Of a stretch of DNA of 64,000 nucleotides, positions 44,415 to 53,598 are shown in pieces. The notes under the pieces were generated by a model, which saw nothing but the letters and a program-made list of their open reading frames with translations, had not been told where the DNA came from and ran no database searches. The DNA comes from an uncultured Gammaproteobacteria bacterium (GTDB lineage Bacteria > Pseudomonadota > Gammaproteobacteria > GCA-002705445 > GCA-002716945): contig CABYTF010000003.1 in NCBI GenBank assembly GCA_902521725.1, forward strand, positions 17,709 through 81,708. The letters are read 5' to 3'. Both the position numbers and the translations under genes were made by a program. Numbering within the stretch: the stretch's first letter is position 1; the number at the start of each line of letters is the position of its first letter.

Positions 44415-44783
44415 TTAATCGTACTTGATATATTTGAATCTAGGATCATCAGGTGTGCCCTCTAATGTATTATCTTCATTAGATGGTTGCCATTGAACAA
44501 CGGACTCAATTTTTTCTGCTAAAAGAAAGTCTTTGTCAGTAATACCTTTTGCCGCATGATTTTGTAGTTTTACAACAACGAAACCATAAGATGCAGCTAG
44601 ATCTGGATGATGCCATGCAGCTTCAGCTAGATGGCCTACAGTATTAATAACCATCAACGTCCCTTTCCAGCCGCTTGTTTTATATTTTCTCCTTATCCAC
44701 CCATTCTCATAAAACCAGTGTGGTAATTTTTCGGATAAGTAATTTTTAATTTCATCTTCTGAATATACTCTCTCTTCACTCAT
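44415..44783 (-). CDS. Pterin-4a-carbinolamine dehydratase-like protein
   Basis: 122-residue protein of the PCD/DCoH fold. The active-site block AEAAWHHPDLAASYGFVVVKLQNHAAKGITDKD (about residues 53-85) contains the HHPD motif and distal histidine. PCD paralogues outside phenylalanine-hydroxylase loci have been linked to molybdopterin metabolism. This one is divergent from formate dehydrogenase genes, which require molybdopterin, and the cell also handles methanopterin. The pterin it acts on is not known. Confidence 0.85.
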   Translation of the reverse strand: MSEERVYSEDEIKNYLSEKLPHWFYENGWIRRKYKTSGWKGTLMVINTVGHLAEAAWHHPDLAASYGFVVVKLQNHAAKGITDKDFLLAEKIESVVQWQPSNEDNTLEGTPDDPRFKYIKYD

Positions 44784-44877
44784 AATTAACTCCTTGAAAG
44801 TAATAATTTTTGTCAGGTTGATTCAATATATAATAAACATATAATTGTGTATAGTTATCAGGGAATGAATATCAAAT

Positions 44878-46557
44878 ATGAAGACAAAGCTTAAAGAAAA
44901 AATTACTCTGAGGCCTCGTGGCCGCAAAGTAGATTTTGAAGTATTGAAGTCGCTAGAAAAGCTTCTTGATGTCTCCTCATACAGAAGGGATCACCTAATT
45001 GAGTATCTGCATAAGATTCAGGACTCAAATGGTGCTATCACGAAAGATTATATGACTGCTCTATCTAGTTTAATGGGTATATCACAAACTGAGGTTTATG
45101 AGGTCGCGACTTTTTATCATCATTTTGACGTTGTTGACAGTGAAAAAGATAAACCTCCGGCTTTGACAGTCAGAGTTTGTGACTCAGTATCTTGTGAAAT
45201 GAATGGCGCAAATGAATTAGCGCAAATGTTGGATGATTACTACAAAGGTACAGTCAGGATACAAAAAGTACCTTGTATCGGCAGATGTCAATCTGCACCA
45301 GCTGCGGTAGTAAAAATGAACCCTGTAGACAATGCAACTTTTGAAAAAGTCAAAAAAAATGTTGATGCGAAAGCTTTTTATCCTGAGTTGCCAAAATACA
45401 TAGATCTAAGTGAATATATAAAGAGCGATGGATACAAAATCTACGAATCTATTTGTAACGGTAAAATATCAGCGGAAGATGCGGTTTCCATTCTTGAGGA
45501 TTCTGAATTAAAAGGCTTAGGTGGCGCAGGATTTCCTGCTGGGCGTAAGTGGAGGATTCTCAGAGATCAACAAGCGCCTAAACTTCTTGCGATCAATATT
45601 GATGAGGGTGAGCCTGGTACATTTAAAGATAGACATTATCTTGAATCTGACCCGCACAGATTTTTTGAGGGAATGTTAATTGCATCGAAAGTAGTTGGTA
45701 TTGATAAAATATATATCTATCTAAGAGATGAGTATCCTGCTGTCAAAATTATCATGGAACAAGAAATCGAAAAAATTAAGAAACACTTTGATGACATTCC
45801 AGATATAGAAATGAGACGTGGCGCAGGCGCATATATTTGTGGTGAAGAGTCTGCAATGATTGAATCTATTGAAGGCAAACGAGGAATGCCAAGATTGCGT
45901 CCTCCTTTTGTGGCACAAGTAGGTCTATTTGGGCGTCCTACACTTGAGCATAACATGGAGACGCTTCATTGGATTAGAGACATACTTGATAAAGGTTCTA
46001 AGTGGTTTGCTGACAAAGGTGTTAACGGAAGAAAAGGGTTAAGATCTTTTTCTGTCAGTGGACGAGTAAAAAAACCTGGTGTTCATCTAGCTCCAGCAGG
46101 AACTACAGTCCAAGAACTCATCGACGACTATGCAGGTGGTATGTTGGATGGTCATGAATTTTATGGCTACTTCCCAGGCGGTGCATCTGGGGGAATTCTA
46201 CCGGCATCTATGAACGATATACCTCTCGACTTTGGGACACTAGAAGAGTATGGATGCTTTATAGGCTCTGCGGCTGTTGTAATATTGTCAGACAAAGATA
46301 AAGCGAGGGATGCTGCTAAAACAACGATAGATTTTTTCAAACACGAGTCATGTGGAAAGTGCACACCATGTAGAGCCGGAACGTCTAAAGCTTCGGAATT
46401 GATGAAAGAGGTTCACTGGGATACTGATCTGCTTCTAGACTTGAGTCAAGCCATGGCTGATGCATCAATATGCGGCTTGGGTCAAGCAGCATCTAATCCA
46501 CTAAAATCTGTGCTAAAATATTTCCCGAATGAGGTAAAAGATGGCGGCAAAACCTGA
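44878..46557 (+). CDS. NAD-dependent formate dehydrogenase diaphorase subunit (NuoE-NuoF / FdsG-FdsB fusion)
   Basis: 559-residue fusion that takes electrons from the formate dehydrogenase large subunit and reduces NAD+. Residues about 15-160 are NuoE/FdsG-like with [2Fe-2S] ligands in RVCDSVSCEMNGA and CIGRCQSAPA. Residues about 190-550 are NuoF/FdsB-like: KGLGGAGFPAGRKW (FMN), GAGAYICGEESAMIESIEGKRG (NAD) and a [4Fe-4S] site ESCGKCTPCRAGT with the later CGLGQ cysteine. It overlaps the large-subunit gene by 17 bases. FdsG and FdsB are separate genes in many bacteria. Confidence 0.93.
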   Translation: MKTKLKEKITLRPRGRKVDFEVLKSLEKLLDVSSYRRDHLIEYLHKIQDSNGAITKDYMTALSSLMGISQTEVYEVATFYHHFDVVDSEKDKPPALTVRVCDSVSCEMNGANELAQMLDDYYKGTVRIQKVPCIGRCQSAPAAVVKMNPVDNATFEKVKKNVDAKAFYPELPKYIDLSEYIKSDGYKIYESICNGKISAEDAVSILEDSELKGLGGAGFPAGRKWRILRDQQAPKLLAINIDEGEPGTFKDRHYLESDPHRFFEGMLIASKVVGIDKIYIYLRDEYPAVKIIMEQEIEKIKKHFDDIPDIEMRRGAGAYICGEESAMIESIEGKRGMPRLRPPFVAQVGLFGRPTLEHNMETLHWIRDILDKGSKWFADKGVNGRKGLRSFSVSGRVKKPGVHLAPAGTTVQELIDDYAGGMLDGHEFYGYFPGGASGGILPASMNDIPLDFGTLEEYGCFIGSAAVVILSDKDKARDAAKTTIDFFKHESCGKCTPCRAGTSKASELMKEVHWDTDLLLDLSQAMADASICGLGQAASNPLKSVLKYFPNEVKDGGKT

Positions 46558-49297
46558 AGATCTAAATTTAGATTATAACTGCTCTGTTAAGATCAATGGC
46601 AGTGAATATCTAGCTAATACAGACGAGACCATATTAGACGTATCTAAGAGAAATGGTATTGAAATTCCCCATTTATGTTTTAAAGAGGGTATGAGACCCG
46701 ATGGAAACTGTAGAGTATGTGTTGTTGAAATAGAAGGTGAGAGAGCACTACAACCCTCATGTATCAGAAAAGTAACAGACGGTATGATCATTAACACTGA
46801 AAATAGCAGAGTGATTCACTCACAAAAAGTTGTAATAGAGCTCCTTCAGTCAGATGTATCTTCAGAGCAATATGACCCAAACTCAGAACTGACACATTGG
46901 GCAGATAAACTTCAAGTTGAGACAGTAAGATTTCCATCTAAAATTCAGAATAAACACGACTTCTCTCATCCAGCTATTGCTGTAAATCTTGATGCATGCA
47001 TACAATGTACAAGATGTGTTCGAGCTTGCAGGGAAGAGCAAGTAAATGATGTCATTGGGTATGCAAGAAGAGGCATTTCATCTGAGATAATATTTGATTT
47101 AGATGATCCGATGGGAACAAGTACATGTGTTGGTTGCGGAGAATGTGTTCAAGCATGTCCAACAGGTGCATTGATGCCGTCAAAAGAAGTTGGGCAAGTT
47201 GAACCTGATAAAAAAGTTGACAGTGTATGCCCTTATTGCGGTGTTGGATGTTTACTGACCTACAACATCAAAGACGATAAAATACTCTTTGCTGAAGGAA
47301 GAGATGGTCCTGCAAATATGAGTAGGTTGTGCGTTAAGGGTCGTTATGGATTCAATTATGTAAACAGTGATCAACGTCTTACAGTTCCACTTGCCAGAAA
47401 AAAAGGAGTTTCAAAAGATATTAATCCTGAGGATTTTGATCTTAATAAAATAGAGAATTATTTTGAACCTATATCATGGGATGAGGCAATCAAAAGAACA
47501 ACAGAAAAATTCAAGTCACTTGTAATGAGTGACTCCAGATCTACTGCAGGATTTGGTTGTGCAAAAGGATCAAATGAAGAAGCTTACTTATTTCAAAAAT
47601 TGGTTAGAACTGGTTTTAGGAATAATAATGTCGATCATTGTACAAGACTGTGCCATGCATCTTCAGTCGTAGCACTATTAGAGATGATTGGTTCAGGTGC
47701 TGTATCCAACCAGGTTGCTGACGTAGCAGAAGCCGATACTATCATTGTCATTGGAGCTAACCCAACGGTTAACCATCCAGTAGCTGCTACTTTCATAAAG
47801 AATGCTGCAAAAGCTGGTAAAAATTTAATAGTCCTCGATCCAAGAAAAAATGATTTAGCAAGACATGCAACACATTACCTACAATTCAAACCTGATACAG
47901 ATGTTGCTTTGCTTAATGCGATTATGAAATCTATCGTGGATCAGAACTTGATAGATAAAAAATTCATAAATGAGAGAACAACAGACTTTGATGACTTAAA
48001 AACACATCTTGATGATTTTACGCCTGAAAAAATGTCACCTATATGCGGCATCGATGCAGATGTTATACATGAAGTCGCAAGAATATATGCATCATCTTCA
48101 GCATCAATAATATTCTGGGGCATGGGCGTGTCTCAGCACATTCATGGTACAGATAATGCTAGAGCATTAATATCTCTGGCCCTTATGACAGGGCAAGTAG
48201 GAAGACCTGGTACAGGTTTGCACCCTCTCAGAGGTCAAAATAATGTACAAGGTGCCTCTGATTCGGGTCTGATCCCTATGGTCTATCCAGATTATCAAAG
48301 GGTAGATAACCCAGATGTAAATAAATTTTTTGAAAAGTTTTGGGAAACAAAACTAGATAAAAATCCTGGTCTTACTGTGGTAGAAATCATGGAAGAAATC
48401 ACCAAAGGTGTAATCAAAGGTCTTTACGTGATGGGTGAGAACCCAGCGATGTCTGATCCTGACTTAAATCATGCTAGAAAAGCATTGTCTAAACTTGAGC
48501 ACCTCGTTGTACAAGATATATTCCTTACTGAGACAGCAATGTACGCTGATATAATTTTACCAGCCTCAGCTTTCCCAGAAAAGACAGGAACTTTTACCAA
48601 TACTGATAGAAGAGTGCAGCTTGGTAATCAGGCTGTGAAACCACCGGGTAAAGCTAAGCAAGATTTATGGATAATTCAGGAGATAGCAAGAGGATTAGGT
48701 CTATACTGGAACTATACACATCCAAAAGAAGTTTTTGATGAGATGACAAAATGTATGCCGAGCATAAAAGGCATTACATGGGAAAGACTTGAACAAAATC
48801 ACTCGATCACATACCCTTGTGATGATTCCAATGATCCCGGTCAACCCGTCATTTTCATTGATGACTTTCCTACTGAAAATGGAAAGGCAAAATTTGTGAA
48901 GTCTCCACTTATCAACGCTGCTGAATTACCAGATGATGCCTTCCCATTCGTTCTTATAACAGGAAGACAACTTGAGCACTGGCATACAGGGTCGATGACG
49001 AGGAGAGCAAGTATGTTGCATGAGATAGAGCCGGATCCTAATGCAAATTTGTGTTTTGAAGACATGCAAAAATTTAATATCCAAGATGGAGATCTTATTA
49101 CTGTTGAGTCAAGAAGAGGATCTATTGATGTTTATGCTAGAAGAGATGATATGCTTAAACCTGGTCAAGTGTTCATTCCATTTTGCTATGTAGAGTCTGC
49201 TGCTAACTTGCTCACAAATGCAGCACTTGATCCGTTTGCGAAAATTCCAGAGTTTAAATTCTGCGCAGTTAATATAAAAAGTCAAATCAAACATTAA
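46541..49297 (+). CDS. fdsA: NAD-dependent formate dehydrogenase, molybdenum large subunit
   Basis: Oxidises formate to CO2, the last step of the C1 route. The 918-residue protein is modular. An N-terminal [2Fe-2S] domain has C46, C57, C60 and C74, and two [4Fe-4S] clusters lie in CIQCTRCVRAC and CVGCGECVQACP (about 154-211). The molybdopterin-oxidoreductase domain starts at CPYCGVGCLLTYN, and the catalytic region DHCTRLCHASS has cysteine, not selenocysteine, at the molybdenum position. MGENPAMSDPDLNHA and ITGRQLEHWHTGSMTRR follow. It works with the NuoE-NuoF fusion upstream; FdhD is at 52,730. No small FdsD is seen between them. Confidence 0.95.
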   Translation: MAAKPEDLNLDYNCSVKINGSEYLANTDETILDVSKRNGIEIPHLCFKEGMRPDGNCRVCVVEIEGERALQPSCIRKVTDGMIINTENSRVIHSQKVVIELLQSDVSSEQYDPNSELTHWADKLQVETVRFPSKIQNKHDFSHPAIAVNLDACIQCTRCVRACREEQVNDVIGYARRGISSEIIFDLDDPMGTSTCVGCGECVQACPTGALMPSKEVGQVEPDKKVDSVCPYCGVGCLLTYNIKDDKILFAEGRDGPANMSRLCVKGRYGFNYVNSDQRLTVPLARKKGVSKDINPEDFDLNKIENYFEPISWDEAIKRTTEKFKSLVMSDSRSTAGFGCAKGSNEEAYLFQKLVRTGFRNNNVDHCTRLCHASSVVALLEMIGSGAVSNQVADVAEADTIIVIGANPTVNHPVAATFIKNAAKAGKNLIVLDPRKNDLARHATHYLQFKPDTDVALLNAIMKSIVDQNLIDKKFINERTTDFDDLKTHLDDFTPEKMSPICGIDADVIHEVARIYASSSASIIFWGMGVSQHIHGTDNARALISLALMTGQVGRPGTGLHPLRGQNNVQGASDSGLIPMVYPDYQRVDNPDVNKFFEKFWETKLDKNPGLTVVEIMEEITKGVIKGLYVMGENPAMSDPDLNHARKALSKLEHLVVQDIFLTETAMYADIILPASAFPEKTGTFTNTDRRVQLGNQAVKPPGKAKQDLWIIQEIARGLGLYWNYTHPKEVFDEMTKCMPSIKGITWERLEQNHSITYPCDDSNDPGQPVIFIDDFPTENGKAKFVKSPLINAAELPDDAFPFVLITGRQLEHWHTGSMTRRASMLHEIEPDPNANLCFEDMQKFNIQDGDLITVESRRGSIDVYARRDDMLKPGQVFIPFCYVESAANLLTNAALDPFAKIPEFKFCAVNIKSQIKH

Positions 49298-49299
49298 GC

Positions 49300-51000
49300 T
49301 TGCGAAATAAAACGCTCAATGAGTATCTAGAACAACTCAAGATTTATGTTCAAGAGTCTAATTATATTGATTCAATTGATTTATTAAATCGTGCTATTAG
49401 CCAATACCCTGAAGAGAATAAACTTAAACTAAATTTAGGTAATATTTACAAACTATTAGAACGCAATGATGATGCCGTAAAATTATTTTCTATGCTAGAA
49501 GACAGCGAATTAGCTGATCTAGCTAACAATAATTTGTCTTTAATATATCTAGAGCAAGGTGATTTAAATAAGTCTATTGAACATGCAAAAATAGCCCTTA
49601 GTTTAAACCAAAATTATTCTGATGCTAAGTTTAACTTAGCTCTAGCTTTTTTTGAGAAAAAGAATTACAGAGACTCATTGCTTCAACTTGATCAATTATC
49701 TGAAACAGATGATTACAAAGCTAGAGCTTTTGAGCTAAAGATAAGAATACAACAAATCATATGTGATTGGTCATCTATTGAGACTACAAAAAGTATACTG
49801 TATTCAAATCAACTTATCGTTCATCCTTTTTTACATATTTCACATATTGATAATGAGGAAAAAAATTATTTGAATGCGATGGAATGGTCAGGCAATACTT
49901 CGGGTGAAAATAGAATTGTGCATGTCAAAACAGATAGAACTCAAATTAAGTTAGGTTTTCTGTGCGGAGAAATAAGGAACCATCCAACCTTTCATCTTAT
50001 TAAAAATTTGTTCAAAGTACTAAATGATGAACTGTTTTCTATCACTATGTTTTCTTATAACCATGAAGAACAAGAAAAGGACTATATCAAAGATTACATA
50101 AAATTTATTGATTTAACTGAAATGAACAGGGAAGATGCAAATAATTGTATCAAAACTTTTAATATTGATATTTTGATTGATCTTACAACAATTATTTCAC
50201 ATAACCGTCAAAATATTTTAGATAAAAATTGCGCGAAGGTCATTATTGCTTACTTAGCTTTTCCAGGAACAACAGGTAACAAATTATATGACTATATAAT
50301 GACAGACAATATTGTTTCTCCTGAGAGTCAGCAGAAGTTTTATTTAGAAAAGTTCTTAGCCCTCCCCTCTACTTATCAAGTAAATGATGGAAATATAAAT
50401 ATAGATATAGAAGAAGATAGAAAATCGCATAATCTTCCAAAAAATGGAGCTATTTTAGGTAGTCTTAATCAGTCATTCAAACTAGAACCCATAATGTTTG
50501 ATGCATGGATGGATATACTTCAAAAACATGAAGATACTTATCTTTGGCTACTTGATGAAGGAGAAGATATGAAAAGAAATATACTATCTTACATAGATAA
50601 GCGCATTGACCAAAAAAGAATAATTTTTGCAGAGAGAGTTGACAGGGAGAGACATCTAGCCAGAATTCGCAACATTGATATTGCATTGGATACTAGAATA
50701 TACAATGGCCATACAACTTCTATTGAAATGCTACAAAGTGGTATACCTCTTATTACCTTAGAGGGAAAACATTTTGCTTCGAGAGTAAGTACAAGCTTAC
50801 TTCATACTTTAGGAATTGAAGATTTAGTAGCAAAAGATATTGATGATTACAAAGAAATAGTCTCAACTTTGATAAATGATGCTAGTGCGTTAAGTTCACT
50901 TAAAAATAAGATTCAACAGCAACTCTCAGTATCTAAATTGATGGATACAAGTTTCTTCGCTCGATCATTTGAGGATACTATTCTTGGGATTATTAAATAA
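49300..51000 (+). CDS. TPR plus O-GlcNAc-transferase-like (GT41) protein
   Basis: 566-residue protein. Residues about 5-150 are TPR repeats (LLNRAISQYPEENKLKLNLG, IEHAKIALSLNQNYSDAKFN). Residues about 205-560 resemble the C-terminal catalytic half of O-GlcNAc transferase/SPINDLY: KLGFLCGEIRNHPTFHL, DILIDLTTIISHNRQNI, AYLAFPGTTGNKLYDYIMTD, LGSLNQSFKLEPIMFDAW and LDTRIYNGHTTSIEML. It starts with TTG three bases after the fdsA stop without a good ribosome-binding site, so it is probably translationally coupled. A target in this cell is unknown. Confidence 0.85.
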   Translation: MRNKTLNEYLEQLKIYVQESNYIDSIDLLNRAISQYPEENKLKLNLGNIYKLLERNDDAVKLFSMLEDSELADLANNNLSLIYLEQGDLNKSIEHAKIALSLNQNYSDAKFNLALAFFEKKNYRDSLLQLDQLSETDDYKARAFELKIRIQQIICDWSSIETTKSILYSNQLIVHPFLHISHIDNEEKNYLNAMEWSGNTSGENRIVHVKTDRTQIKLGFLCGEIRNHPTFHLIKNLFKVLNDELFSITMFSYNHEEQEKDYIKDYIKFIDLTEMNREDANNCIKTFNIDILIDLTTIISHNRQNILDKNCAKVIIAYLAFPGTTGNKLYDYIMTDNIVSPESQQKFYLEKFLALPSTYQVNDGNINIDIEEDRKSHNLPKNGAILGSLNQSFKLEPIMFDAWMDILQKHEDTYLWLLDEGEDMKRNILSYIDKRIDQKRIIFAERVDRERHLARIRNIDIALDTRIYNGHTTSIEMLQSGIPLITLEGKHFASRVSTSLLHTLGIEDLVAKDIDDYKEIVSTLINDASALSSLKNKIQQQLSVSKLMDTSFFARSFEDTILGIIK

Positions 51001-51790
51001 GACTTTTAGCCTTATTTATAACTTGAACTGTGTCTTTTGTTAGTTCAACATCATGCACTCTTAAGTAGGCAGCATCAGAGAGTGTACTTGTTGCAAAAGT
51101 TGCAAGATTAGCTATTTTTAAATCTTCCTTAGTTTGAATGTTTTCAAACAATCTAGATGAATATTTTTTGTTGCTTGATCCAATACAAATATGATTGTGT
51201 ACCTTTTTAAGTGAATGGATATTATTCAGCAACTTAATGTTGTCCTCACCAGATTTTCCAAAGCCAATGCCTGGATCAATTATTAATTTCTCTGTTTTTA
51301 TTCCTGCTTTGTTGCATGATTCAATTCTTTCAATAAAATATTCACTAATTTCATTCACAATATTGTCAAATACTTTTATTTTACCCTCTTTATGTTCCCT
51401 TGGCATATGGGTCATAATAAATCGACACCCTAGCCTTGAAACTGCCTCGAGCATATTACTGTCATGAAATCCTGATGAAACATCATTGATAAATTGAATA
51501 TTATAATTTTCGAATGCCATTGCAACTTTACTTGATCTAGTATCAATACTTATTGGTATCTTATGATTATCATTTATAAAATCTACGACAGGTAGTAATG
51601 TATTTATTTGAATGTCTTCTTCTATATCAGTGAAACCAGATCTGGTTGACTCAGCTCCTAAGTCAATAATATCAGCACCTTGACTAATCATGTCTGACAC
51701 ATGCTTTTTCGCAGAATCTAGGTCGTAATACATTCCGCCATCGGAAAAGCTATCGAGTGTTAAATTTAAGATACCGATTATTTTTGTCAT
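50993..51790 (-). CDS. folP: Dihydropteroate synthase
   Basis: Joins p-aminobenzoate to 6-hydroxymethyl-dihydropterin pyrophosphate for folate. The 265-residue TIM-barrel protein has IGILNLTLDSFSDGGMY (normally NVTPDSFSDGG), GADIIDLGAESTRSG, ISIDTRSSKVA, INDVSSGF, IIDPGIGFGKSGEDN, and a late YLRVHDVELTKDTVQ. NLTLDS instead of NVTPDS is a mild departure. Distinct from the DHPS-like protein of the H4MPT cluster. It overlaps the convergent GT41 gene by eight bases and the MBL gene upstream by four. Confidence 0.93.
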   Translation of the reverse strand: MTKIIGILNLTLDSFSDGGMYYDLDSAKKHVSDMISQGADIIDLGAESTRSGFTDIEEDIQINTLLPVVDFINDNHKIPISIDTRSSKVAMAFENYNIQFINDVSSGFHDSNMLEAVSRLGCRFIMTHMPREHKEGKIKVFDNIVNEISEYFIERIESCNKAGIKTEKLIIDPGIGFGKSGEDNIKLLNNIHSLKKVHNHICIGSSNKKYSSRLFENIQTKEDLKIANLATFATSTLSDAAYLRVHDVELTKDTVQVINKAKSLI

Positions 51791-52701
51791 AAGTTTTTTT
51801 GTTTATAAATATATATGTCGTCTTTTACGTCGATAGTCATCAGATCTTTAGCTATTAAAACATCATGTTTTGTGTTTTGTTTTACTTTATTGAGTATTTC
51901 ATCATCTGATGATCCATCCAATGATAAAACATGATTAAGTATCGTAAGTCTTGGACGAGTTTTATTTATTATATCAGATACCTCAACTACATTAGTATGA
52001 TATGAAATAACTCCTTTTGCTTTTGGATATTTTTTCAAAGTATGTTCTGAAGCATGCGCAATCTCATGAATAAGAAGGTCACATCCTTTAGATTTTTCTA
52101 TGACTTTCTCTGAATATGATGTGTCACCTGAAATCACTACACAATATCTTCCATTATAAATTTTGAATCCATATGCATATGCAAACGGTTCATGTTTAAC
52201 TGCAAACGCCTCAATCGTTAAACCATTATTTTGATATTCAAAGCCGTCATAGATCGTCTCAATCTTTGTTTGTAATCCTTTGATATCAAGATTCTCAGGT
52301 GCTTGAGATCTTACATTGATATCTTCTTTATAAGCTTTAATTGTACTATCCACAAAATTCTTCGTTCCCTTTGGTCCATAAATTTGAAGTGGTGACTGTC
52401 TGTGATATACCCATCCAGTCATGAGAATATCTGAAAATCCTAGAATATGATCTGAATGTAGGTGAGTGAGAAATATATTTGTTATTTCATTTGGTAAGAT
52501 ATTTGACTGATATAGCCTTATCAGGGCACCTCTTCCAACATCAAAAAGATATTTATCTTGCTTGTGCTCAACGAGTATCGATTGAGAAAATCTTTCATAG
52601 TTCACTCTGGGTGTCCCGCTTCCTAGAATTGTAACCTTAATGATATCTGCATAGATTTCTGAAGAAATAATAAATAAGAGTAAAAAAATGAACTTTCTCA
52701 T
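51787..52701 (-). CDS. Exported metallo-beta-lactamase-fold hydrolase (RNase Z/arylsulfatase-like)
   Basis: 304-residue protein. The start is set at ATG 52699-52701 because MRKFIFLLLFIISSEIYA is a signal peptide; a longer frame overlaps the fdhD start. The mature part is an MBL fold of the RNase Z/ElaC subgroup: TILGSGTPRVNYERF, LFDVGRGALIRL, IFLTHLHSDHILGFSDIL (HxHxDH), CVVISGDTSYSEKVIE and HEIAHASEH. With a signal peptide it is not the tRNA-processing enzyme; an extracytoplasmic esterase or sulfatase-type hydrolase is likely. Cotranscribed with folP by overlap. Confidence 0.82.
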   Translation of the reverse strand: MRKFIFLLLFIISSEIYADIIKVTILGSGTPRVNYERFSQSILVEHKQDKYLFDVGRGALIRLYQSNILPNEITNIFLTHLHSDHILGFSDILMTGWVYHRQSPLQIYGPKGTKNFVDSTIKAYKEDINVRSQAPENLDIKGLQTKIETIYDGFEYQNNGLTIEAFAVKHEPFAYAYGFKIYNGRYCVVISGDTSYSEKVIEKSKGCDLLIHEIAHASEHTLKKYPKAKGVISYHTNVVEVSDIINKTRPRLTILNHVLSLDGSSDDEILNKVKQNTKHDVLIAKDLMTIDVKDDIYIYKQKNL

Positions 52702-52714
52702 CGTCGTATTGTAA

Positions 52715-52720
52715 TATAAT
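52715..52720 (+). promoter_or_regulatory. -10 element ahead of fdhD
   Basis: Perfect TATAAT ending nine bases before the fdhD ATG (52730). The predicted start of transcription leaves a leader of only two or three bases. No clear -35 or ribosome-binding site. Confidence 0.4.
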
Positions 52721-52729
52721 TCATTAAAC

Positions 52730-53596
52730 ATGAGTAATAAAACAAAAATAGATATTTCAAATTCAAAAAGGCCGCCTACTTCTGAAATTAATGTTTTTGA
52801 TGAGTATGAGAAAGAAAGGACTTTTCCTATTACAGGTGAATTACCTTTGACAATTTATGTAGATAAAAAAGAGATTGTAACTCTAATGACACTAGGTCAT
52901 TATCCGGAAGCACTTGTTATAGGATATCTTAGAAACCAGGGTATTATAAATCATATCAATCAACTTAAGTCAGTGCATGTTGATTGGTCAGTAAATACTG
53001 CTGCGGTTACTACAAATGGATTAGATTTCTCAAAAGTTGACAACAAATTAGAGCATAAGATTGTCACGTCAGGTTGTGGACAAGGCACAACATTTGGTGG
53101 AGTGATGGATGATTTGAGAGATAAAAAGATTAAAATGAAAACAACCAAACAATCTACAATTTATCGTCTCCTAAAACTGTTACACGATAAGAATGAAATT
53201 TATAGGAGATCAGGGGCGGTTCATGGATGTGCATTATGTGATGATGATAAGATTTTAGATTTTGTTGAAGATGTTGGAAGACATAATGCAGTAGATGCAA
53301 TAGCAGGACATATGTGGTTGAAGAATATAGAGGGTGAAGGGAAAATTTTTTATACAACGGGAAGACTTACTTCAGAGATGGTTATAAAAGTTGCACAAAT
53401 GAATATCTCTACATTGTTATCTAGATCAGGAATAACTGAAATGGGTCTAAATGTTGCCATAGATACTCAAGTGACACTATTAGGTAGGGCAAAAGGAAAA
53501 CATTTTTTAATATATAATGGTAAAGATAATATAATATTTGATGCCATGCCTGATCCTCGTCCAGATGGAGCTTCAGACGTCTGGAAAAGAAGGTGA
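52730..53596 (+). CDS. fdhD: Formate dehydrogenase accessory sulfurtransferase FdhD
   Basis: Transfers sulfur to the molybdenum cofactor of formate dehydrogenase. The 288-residue protein has GELPLTIYVDKKEIVTLMTLGHYPEALVIGYL, RRSGAVHGCALCDDDKI, FVEDVGRHNAVDAIAGHMW, YTTGRLTSEMVIKVAQMNI and ISRSG-like SRSGITEMG, all FdhD motifs. The active-site loop reads TSGCGQGTTFG, with one cysteine where E. coli FdhD has a CxxC pair; I believe this single-cysteine form is usual in the NAD-formate-dehydrogenase subgroup. It supports activity of the enzyme at 44,878-49,297. Confidence 0.93.
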   Translation: MSNKTKIDISNSKRPPTSEINVFDEYEKERTFPITGELPLTIYVDKKEIVTLMTLGHYPEALVIGYLRNQGIINHINQLKSVHVDWSVNTAAVTTNGLDFSKVDNKLEHKIVTSGCGQGTTFGGVMDDLRDKKIKMKTTKQSTIYRLLKLLHDKNEIYRRSGAVHGCALCDDDKILDFVEDVGRHNAVDAIAGHMWLKNIEGEGKIFYTTGRLTSEMVIKVAQMNISTLLSRSGITEMGLNVAIDTQVTLLGRAKGKHFLIYNGKDNIIFDAMPDPRPDGASDVWKRR

Positions 53597-53598
53597 TC

